11,936 bases of DNA from CAZWCX01 sp964632945 (GTDB lineage: Bacteria; Planctomycetota; MHYJ01; WSZJ01; CAZWCX01): NCBI GenBank assembly GCA_964632945.1, contig CAZWCX010000180.1, forward strand, positions 1-11,936, in the 5' to 3' direction. The notes below the pieces were generated by a model. The model saw nothing but the letters and a program-made list of their open reading frames with translations, ran no database searches and was not told the DNA's origin. Below, in pieces: positions 6,985 through 11,936 of this stretch (positions are counted from its first letter, which is position 1; each line of letters starts with the position of its first letter). The position numbers and the translations under genes are program-made.

Positions 6985-7290
6985 CGCGGCCCCCATCCGG
7001 CCGCGGCCGCCGGGTCCGGTTCCGGTCGCAACCCCCGGCCGAGGCCCGTCCCCGAAGGGGAACGGTGCGGGGAGTCCACCTCGGGGCCCGGAGGCAAGGG
7101 GTCTTTCCCTGGACCGGGCCGTCGTCGACCTCCACCGCGCCGGGAGGCCGGGCATGCCGGGAGCGGTCTGCAACACCAGCGGGCTCCGGATCCCGATTTC
7201 GTTCCGTGGGGAAACCGCGCTCCGTGTCGGACCGAAAACCAGCCGGGCCTCCCATGAGGAAGGCCCGGGGATCCGCGGATTCGGTTGCGG
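6985..7290. other. Convergent intergenic region
   Basis: This 306-bp non-coding gap lies between the beta-helix gene (plus) and array gene A (minus). It holds the terminator-like hairpin of gene A at 7243-7268 and two further GC-rich foldbacks: 7047-7064 (TCCCC-GAA-GGGGA core) and 7085-7120 (7-bp outer stem, interrupted). Neither foldback has a U-tract, so no plus-strand terminator can be assigned with confidence. Confidence 0.55.
7243..7268 (-). terminator. Degenerate intrinsic terminator of array gene A
   Basis: An 8-bp perfect stem (7243-7250 with 7261-7268) extends by two more pairs past a bulge. On the minus strand it is followed by CTGG and then TTTT. It aligns with the perfect terminator after gene B (same GGGCCT/AGGCCC arms, then GGATCC toward the gene), but the arms and the U-tract are eroded. 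Confidence 0.55.
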
Positions 7291-8967
7291 CTACTTTCGC
7301 TTGCCGATGCCGAAGGCGTTGTCGAACCGGTAGTAGACCTCCAGCGTGAGGGTCAGCAGCGCGGTGGAGCAAACCCGGCCGCCCTCGAAGCCCCAGCGGT
7401 CGTCGCTTGACCAGGAGCCGTGACCGCAGCCGGCGGACGAGTCATCCTGGTTTTTCACGACCGCCTCCACCATCGCCTTGTTCCAGAGCTTCCAGAGATC
7501 GCCCTTGTTTCCGCTGTCCGGGCCGTCGTACTGGAAGAGGGCGAGCGTGCCGTAGTACCAGTAGTAGTAGTCGTTGGTCTTCTTGACCTTGTCCCAGACC
7601 GGCAGGTCTCCGACGAGGACCCGGGCGCCCAGCTTGAGCATCGGGTCCTGGATGTCGTGGTCGACGAACGCGCGGACCACCATGCCCACGGCGGTGAGCG
7701 CCTCGTGGTTGGCGTAGGTGTCATTCTTGCCTTCCACGATGACCCTCTTGCCGGCGTCTTCGGCCGTCCGGTAGCCGCACTTGCCGTAATTCTTGTCCGT
7801 GATCTCGTCGATGAACGCCTTGGACTCTTCCATGGCGGAGCGGCTGATCGACAGGCCGGAGATCTCGGCCGACTTGAGCGCCATGACCGCCCAACCCGTG
7901 ACCGAGGAATCGTTGTCGCCGCACTTGGGGGAGTAGCGCCACGCCTTGTACGGGTTCTTGGCGGCGATCAGAAAGTCGATGCCCTTCTGCGCCGGTTCCT
8001 TGAAGAGCGGACTCGAGGTCAGGCCGTACGCCTCGGCCATCGCCAGGGCGCCCACCGTATGGTTGTACATCATCTTGGCGACCGACCGGGAGCCGAAGCA
8101 GCCTTCGGCGTCCTGGTTCTTGATCAGCCAGCGCAGCCCTTCCTTGACGGTGCGGCCGAAGTTCATCTCCTTGCCCGTGACCGGATCGGAGTAGGTTTCC
8201 TTCGACTGGTGGGTGTAGCCCGCGCCGAGGAAGGCGAGGAGACAGAGGCCGGTGAGACCGGCGTTGTACTCCGCGTATCCCTTTCCCTCGCAGATCGTCT
8301 TCTTGCACTGAGCCGAGTAGTTGACCGCGTCCCAGGAGCCGTCGTCGCCCTGATGGCGGGCGAGCCAGCGCAGCCCGGCGAGTACGGCGCCTTCGGTGCG
8401 GTCGCCGCCGCCGCCGCGCGCCACGCGGTTGCGCTTGCCGCCGAGGCGTCCGCCGAACTTGCCGCCGCCGCCGCCGCCGACGCCGATCGCGTCATAGACG
8501 CCCTGGCCCTTGAGCGGCTTGTCGGAAATGAAGTCTTCGCTCTCTCCCTTGGCCTGGTTGAATTCCTCGTTGTCCGCCGTTTCGTTGTGCTCCGCCACTT
8601 CGGCGTTCTTGACCACGGGATCTTCGACGACATTCGGATCCTTGAGCAACTTGTCGTTCTGAATGATGTCCTTCGGCCGCTCGATGTTGATCTTCTCGAC
8701 CTGCGGCGGTTTGATGTTCACGAAGATCGGCTGCTCTTCCGCCTGCAGCGCGGGCGACCCCTTGAACGCCATCGCAATCGCGAGAATGAGGAGGTGCAGG
8801 GCCAGGGAGACCGCCCACCAGGGGGTGGTCCTGATCTGGCGATTGACCCACGCATTGAAGTCGAGATCGTCCCGGCCCGACAGGGCCTGAGCGACCCAAT
8901 CCTGGTCGTCGTAGGGTTCGTCGAATTCCGCGGGCGGGGGAGGGGGGGGCTGGGAGTGGCGCGCCAT
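7291..8967 (-). CDS. TonB-like-anchored squalene-cyclase-fold repeat protein (copy A)
   Basis: This 558-residue protein starts with a Pro-rich and acidic cytoplasmic stretch (6-45), then a membrane helix at about 50-68 (WWAVSLALHLLILAIAMAF) of the kind that opens TonB/TolA-like energy transducers. A periplasmic acidic linker (70-160) and a Gly-rich hinge (162-188) follow. Residues 190-558 contain repeats of the prenyltransferase/squalene-oxidase alpha/alpha toroid, such as GLRWLARHQGDDGSWD (198-213), GLRWLIKNQDAEGCFG (277-292) and VEAVVKNQ (500-507). The DxDD acid motif of squalene-hopene cyclases is not seen, so a cyclase reaction is unlikely; a binding or structural role is inferred. ATG at 8967 has AAGGAG 8 nt upstream (8976-8981). 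Its first 345 residues are identical to copy B, while residues 346-558 differ at 31 positions. It is the last gene of the array in the transcription direction, and its stop is TAG while copy B ends in TAA. Function is unknown. Confidence 0.88.
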   Translation of the reverse strand: MARHSQPPPPPPAEFDEPYDDQDWVAQALSGRDDLDFNAWVNRQIRTTPWWAVSLALHLLILAIAMAFKGSPALQAEEQPIFVNIKPPQVEKINIERPKDIIQNDKLLKDPNVVEDPVVKNAEVAEHNETADNEEFNQAKGESEDFISDKPLKGQGVYDAIGVGGGGGGKFGGRLGGKRNRVARGGGGDRTEGAVLAGLRWLARHQGDDGSWDAVNYSAQCKKTICEGKGYAEYNAGLTGLCLLAFLGAGYTHQSKETYSDPVTGKEMNFGRTVKEGLRWLIKNQDAEGCFGSRSVAKMMYNHTVGALAMAEAYGLTSSPLFKEPAQKGIDFLIAAKNPYKAWRYSPKCGDNDSSVTGWAVMALKSAEISGLSISRSAMEESKAFIDEITDKNYGKCGYRTAEDAGKRVIVEGKNDTYANHEALTAVGMVVRAFVDHDIQDPMLKLGARVLVGDLPVWDKVKKTNDYYYWYYGTLALFQYDGPDSGNKGDLWKLWNKAMVEAVVKNQDDSSAGCGHGSWSSDDRWGFEGGRVCSTALLTLTLEVYYRFDNAFGIGKRK

Positions 8968-9466
8968 CGTTCCAACTCCTTCTTAGGGGACAGGGGACGC
9001 CGCACGAACGCGAAGGCCGGAGAACTCGCCGTGGAAGCCGGGGCCTATCAACGAGGACTCTCGCTGCGGGTTCACGGCGTCGCTGGACGAGATTTTGTTT
9101 TTGCGGATTCTCCCGGCGAGCCGTCGGCTCCTCGGCGTGGCTTCGACGGGAGCCGGTCGTTTTGGACTTACGCCGCGGTGGGCGACGCGCGAACGGCTTC
9201 GAGGAGGCGGGGTTCGAGTTCGGGCGAGACTTCGCAGGGCGCGGGAGCTCGCGATCCGGTCCGGGCGCGGGGCCGCGATTCAAGACCGGTCGGCTTCGAG
9301 AGTCCCGACACGGGGAGACGCGAGGTGATCCACGCGCTCCGGAGGGGACGCGGTGTGGGCTGCCGGCGGGAGCGGGGGAGCGGGATGGGCGCGGGGTCGG
9401 GTCAAGGGAGAAAAAAAGCAGGGCCTCCCGCGCGGGAGGCCCTGGGATCCGTGGAGTCGGTCGGAG
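8968..9466 (-). other. Spacer between array genes A and B
   Basis: This 499-bp non-coding spacer holds the gene A Shine-Dalgarno (8976-8981) and the gene B terminator (9411-9442). About 425 bp lie between them. On the minus strand there is an A-rich tract near 9090-9105, but I found no -35/-10 pair I would defend. A 5-bp hairpin (GAGCC-GTC-GGCTC) lies near 9118-9131. The spacer is repeated without visible change at 11144-11642. Confidence 0.6.
9411..9442 (-). terminator. Strong intrinsic terminator of array gene B
   Basis: A perfect 22-bp palindrome at 9421-9442 (10-bp arms GGGCCTCCCG/CGGGAGGCCC, CG centre) is followed on the minus strand by TGC and seven consecutive T (9417-9411). It begins 24 bp after the gene B stop, the textbook layout of a rho-independent terminator, and implies that gene A needs its own promoter in the spacer. 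Confidence 0.92.
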
Positions 9467-11143
9467 TTACTTGCGCTTGCCGATGCCGAAGGCGTTGTCG
9501 TACCGGTAATAGACCTCCAGCGTGAGGGTCAGGAGCGCGGTGGCGCACACGCGGCCACCCTCGAAGCCCCAGCGGTCGTCGCTCGACCAGGAGCCGTGGG
9601 CGCAGCCGGCCGCCTGGCCGTCCTGGTTCTTCACGACCGCCTCGACCATGGCCTTGTTCCAGTGCTTCCAGTACTTGCCCGAGTTCCCGCTGTCCGGGCC
9701 GTCGAACTGGAAGAGGGCGAGCGTGCCGTAGTACCAGTAGTAGTAGTCGTTGGTCTTCTTGACCTTGTCCCACACGGGCAGATCCTGAACGAGGACCTTG
9801 CCGCCCAGATCCAGGATCGGATCCTTGATGTCGTGGTCGACGAACACGCGGACGACCATGCCGACGGCGGTGAGCGCCTCGTGGTTGGTGTAGTCGTCAT
9901 TCTTGCCCTGGACGACGACCTTGACGCCGGCATCCTCGACCTTCTGGTAGCCGCACTTGCCGTAGTTCTTCTCGGTGATCTCGTCGATGAACGCCTTGGA
10001 CTCTTCCATGGCGGAGCGGCTGACCGAGAGACCGGAGATTTCGGCCGACTTGAGGGCCATGACCGCCCAACCCGTGACCGAGGAGTCGTTTTCCCCGCAC
10101 TTGGGGGTGTAGCGCCACGCCTTGTACGGGTTCTTGGCGGCGATCAGGAAGTCGATGCCCTTCTGCGCCGGTTCCTTGAAGAGCGGACTCGAGGTCAGGC
10201 CGTACGCCTCGGCCATCGCCAGGGCGCCCACCGTATGGTTGTACATCATCTTGGCGACCGACCGGGAGCCGAAGCAGCCTTCGGCGTCCTGGTTCTTGAT
10301 CAGCCAGCGCAGCCCTTCCTTGACGGTGCGGCCGAAGTTCATCTCCTTGCCCGTGACCGGATCGGAGTAGGTTTCCTTCGACTGGTGGGTGTAGCCCGCG
10401 CCGAGGAAGGCGAGGAGACAGAGGCCGGTGAGACCGGCGTTGTACTCCGCGTATCCCTTTCCCTCGCAGATCGTCTTCTTGCACTGAGCCGAGTAGTTGA
10501 CCGCGTCCCAGGAGCCGTCGTCGCCCTGATGGCGGGCGAGCCAGCGCAGCCCGGCGAGTACGGCGCCTTCGGTGCGGTCGCCGCCGCCGCCGCGCGCCAC
10601 GCGGTTGCGCTTGCCGCCGAGGCGTCCGCCGAACTTGCCGCCGCCGCCGCCGCCGACGCCGATCGCGTCATAGACGCCCTGGCCCTTGAGCGGCTTGTCG
10701 GAAATGAAGTCTTCGCTCTCTCCCTTGGCCTGGTTGAATTCCTCGTTGTCCGCCGTTTCGTTGTGCTCCGCCACTTCGGCGTTCTTGACCACGGGATCTT
10801 CGACGACATTCGGATCCTTGAGCAACTTGTCGTTCTGAATGATGTCCTTCGGCCGCTCGATGTTGATCTTCTCGACCTGCGGCGGTTTGATGTTCACGAA
10901 GATCGGCTGCTCTTCCGCCTGCAGCGCGGGCGACCCCTTGAACGCCATCGCAATCGCGAGAATGAGGAGGTGCAGGGCCAGGGAGACCGCCCACCAGGGG
11001 GTGGTCCTGATCTGGCGATTGACCCACGCATTGAAGTCGAGATCGTCCCGGCCCGACAGGGCCTGAGCGACCCAATCCTGGTCGTCGTAGGGTTCGTCGA
11101 ATTCCGCGGGCGGGGGAGGGGGGGGCTGGGAGTGGCGCGCCAT
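9467..11143 (-). CDS. TonB-like-anchored squalene-cyclase-fold repeat protein (copy B, chimeric)
   Basis: This 558-residue protein has the same architecture as copy A: Pro-rich N-terminus, membrane helix at about 50-68, acidic linker, Gly-rich hinge at 162-188 and alpha/alpha-toroid repeats from 190 onward. ATG at 11143 is preceded by AAGGAG (11152-11157), 8 nt away. Residues 1-345 are identical to copy A, and the DNA is identical from position 10149 upward. The C-terminal part has diverged from copy A, with changes clustered at 400-419, 440-453, 488-494 and 509-515, while motifs such as DYYYWYYGTLALFQ (466-479) and GSWSSDDRWGFEGGRVC (517-533) stay fixed. Its 3' end is identical to that of copy C as far as the window allows. 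It therefore looks like a fusion of the front of A with the back of an older neighbour. The absence of a DxDD motif again argues against cyclase activity. Function is unknown. Confidence 0.88.
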   Translation of the reverse strand: MARHSQPPPPPPAEFDEPYDDQDWVAQALSGRDDLDFNAWVNRQIRTTPWWAVSLALHLLILAIAMAFKGSPALQAEEQPIFVNIKPPQVEKINIERPKDIIQNDKLLKDPNVVEDPVVKNAEVAEHNETADNEEFNQAKGESEDFISDKPLKGQGVYDAIGVGGGGGGKFGGRLGGKRNRVARGGGGDRTEGAVLAGLRWLARHQGDDGSWDAVNYSAQCKKTICEGKGYAEYNAGLTGLCLLAFLGAGYTHQSKETYSDPVTGKEMNFGRTVKEGLRWLIKNQDAEGCFGSRSVAKMMYNHTVGALAMAEAYGLTSSPLFKEPAQKGIDFLIAAKNPYKAWRYTPKCGENDSSVTGWAVMALKSAEISGLSVSRSAMEESKAFIDEITEKNYGKCGYQKVEDAGVKVVVQGKNDDYTNHEALTAVGMVVRVFVDHDIKDPILDLGGKVLVQDLPVWDKVKKTNDYYYWYYGTLALFQFDGPDSGNSGKYWKHWNKAMVEAVVKNQDGQAAGCAHGSWSSDDRWGFEGGRVCATALLTLTLEVYYRYDNAFGIGKRK

Positions 11144-11642
11144 CGTTCCAACTCCTTCTTAGGGGACAGGGGACGCCGCACGAACGCGAAGGCCGGAGAA
11201 CTCGCCGTGGAAGCCGGGGCCTATCAACGAGGACTCTCGCTGCGGGTTCACGGCGTCGCTGGACGAGATTTTGTTTTTGCGGATTCTCCCGGCGAGCCGT
11301 CGGCTCCTCGGCGTGGCTTCGACGGGAGCCGGTCGTTTTGGACTTACGCCGCGGTGGGCGACGCGCGAACGGCTTCGAGGAGGCGGGGTTCGAGTTCGGG
11401 CGAGACTTCGCAGGGCGCGGGAGCTCGCGATCCGGTCCGGGCGCGGGGCCGCGATTCAAGACCGGTCGGCTTCGAGAGTCCCGACACGGGGAGACGCGAG
11501 GTGATCCACGCGCTCCGGAGGGGACGCGGTGTGGGCTGCCGGCGGGAGCGGGGGAGCGGGATGGGCGCGGGGTCGGGTCAAGGGAGAAAAAAAGCAGGGC
11601 CTCCCGCGCGGGAGGCCCTGGGATCCGTGGAGTCGGTCGGAG
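11144..11642 (-). other. Spacer between array genes B and C
   Basis: This is the second copy of the 499-bp spacer, with the gene B Shine-Dalgarno at 11152-11157 and the gene C terminator at 11587-11618. I see no sequence difference from 8968-9466. Confidence 0.6.
11587..11618 (-). terminator. Strong intrinsic terminator of array gene C
   Basis: This is the exact repeat of the gene B terminator: a 22-bp palindrome at 11597-11618 followed on the minus strand by TGC and seven T (11593-11587). Confidence 0.92.
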
Positions 11643-11936
11643 TTACTTGCGCTTGCCGATGCCGAAGGCGTTGTCGTACCGGTAATAGACCTCCAGCGTG
11701 AGGGTCAGGAGCGCGGTGGCGCACACGCGGCCACCCTCGAAGCCCCAGCGGTCGTCGCTCGACCAGGAGCCGTGGGCGCAGCCGGCCGCCTGGCCGTCCT
11801 GGTTCTTCACGACCGCCTCGACCATGGCCTTGTTCCAGTGCTTCCAGTACTTGCCCGAGTTCCCGCTGTCCGGGCCGTCGAACTGGAAGAGGGCGAGCGT
11901 GCCGTAGTACCAGTAGTAGTAGTCGTTGGTCTTCTT
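11643..11936 (-). CDS. Squalene-cyclase-fold repeat protein (copy C), C-terminal fragment
   Basis: Only the last 97 codons plus the stop (TAA) are in the window, equal to residues 462-558 of copy B and identical to it. The reading frame continues past the window end, so the gene is cut by the window and not shown to be broken. An internal ATG at 11825 is not the true start. By analogy the full gene would begin near 13319. Its missing 5' half decides whether the duplication model or a longer array is right. Confidence 0.85.
   Translation of the reverse strand, partial: KKTNDYYYWYYGTLALFQFDGPDSGNSGKYWKHWNKAMVEAVVKNQDGQAAGCAHGSWSSDDRWGFEGGRVCATALLTLTLEVYYRYDNAFGIGKRK

Larger units (their letters stand above)
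7973..10148. repeat. Tandem direct repeat, first unit (2176 bp)
   Basis: The unit runs from codon 332 of gene A through its 5' end, the 499-bp spacer and the 3' part of gene B. Its first 1788 bp (7973-9760) match 10149-11936 with no difference found by eye; the rest has no partner inside the window. Position 7972 is the last mismatch (A in copy A, G at 10148) before the identical tract. Confidence 0.9.
10149..11936. repeat. Tandem direct repeat, second unit (truncated by the window)
   Basis: These 1788 bp match 7973-9760 at an exact offset of 2176 bp: the 5' part of gene B, the whole 499-bp spacer with its terminator, and 294 bp of gene C. If the unit is complete it would end near 12324, outside the window. 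Confidence 0.9.

Noticed and set aside
7047..7120. Two GC-rich foldbacks as plus-strand terminators of the beta-helix gene
   Set aside because: Neither is followed by a U-tract, and both are interrupted; in such GC-rich DNA foldbacks of this size are expected by chance.
3817..7176. Long minus-strand frames at 3817-5352 and 5365-7176
   Set aside because: They are antisense to the BNR and beta-helix genes, Arg/Pro/Gly-rich, and show no recognisable domain or ribosome binding site.
8457..8482. GCC triplet run in gene A (repeated in gene B near 10633) as a microsatellite or phase-variation tract
   Set aside because: It encodes the poly-Gly hinge in frame; triplet changes would only alter hinge length and could not switch the gene off, and the two visible copies are the same length.
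7420..9525. A 701-codon open frame on the plus strand across gene A (and its 782-codon counterpart at 9353-11701)
   Set aside because: These are antisense to the SD-led minus-strand genes, read through the non-coding spacer and terminator, have low-complexity Val/Leu/Arg/Ala-rich composition, and recur only because the DNA is duplicated. High GC makes such long empty frames common.

Overview
High-GC bacterial DNA (about two thirds G+C by eye) with compact, SD-led genes. A lipoate-dependent 2-oxoacid dehydrogenase operon sits beside a membrane-anchored beta-helix protein and a tandem family of squalene-cyclase-fold proteins with a TonB-like anchor. This mix resembles Planctomycetota or a related high-GC phylum. 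The assignment is an inference from protein style; no rRNA or other phylogenetic marker is present.

Layout. Positions 52-2185 (minus strand) carry lipA followed by the E1 alpha gene of a 2-oxoacid dehydrogenase complex, behind a good sigma70-like promoter at 2273-2301. The lipoyl synthase would supply the cofactor for the E2 partner of E1, so the pair makes sense as an operon that probably continues past position 1. Positions 2344-3246 (minus) encode a 300-residue protein with a DUF7832-like N-terminal half and an unrecognised C-terminal half. Divergently, 3488-4911 (plus) holds a MoaD/ThiS-like small sulfur-carrier fold protein joined by an ATGA overlap to a BNR/Asp-box beta-propeller protein. 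At 4978-6984 (plus) a single-pass membrane protein combines a TPR-like segment, a PEGA-like domain and a right-handed parallel beta-helix. Positions 6985-7290 are non-coding and separate these convergent blocks.

From 7291 to the window end lies a minus-strand tandem array: two complete 558-residue genes (called A, 7291-8967, and B, 9467-11143) and the 3' end of a third (C, from 11643). Each has a TonB-like membrane anchor, a Gly-rich linker and an alpha/alpha-toroid (prenyltransferase/squalene-oxidase repeat) domain. The array has an exact period of 2176 bp: 7973-9760 reads the same as 10149-11936 with no difference I could find, while 7291-7972 and 9467-10148 have clearly diverged (31 of 213 residues differ). 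The pattern fits one recent unequal crossover between two older paralogs, making B a chimera. A repeat-induced assembly artefact is the main alternative, since the sequence stops inside the repeat.

No tRNA, rRNA, CRISPR array, transposase or integrase was seen. The most unusual points are the duplicated array, and the MoaD-like protein whose di-glycine tail is followed by seven residues, part of which is the next gene's Shine-Dalgarno sequence read as protein.
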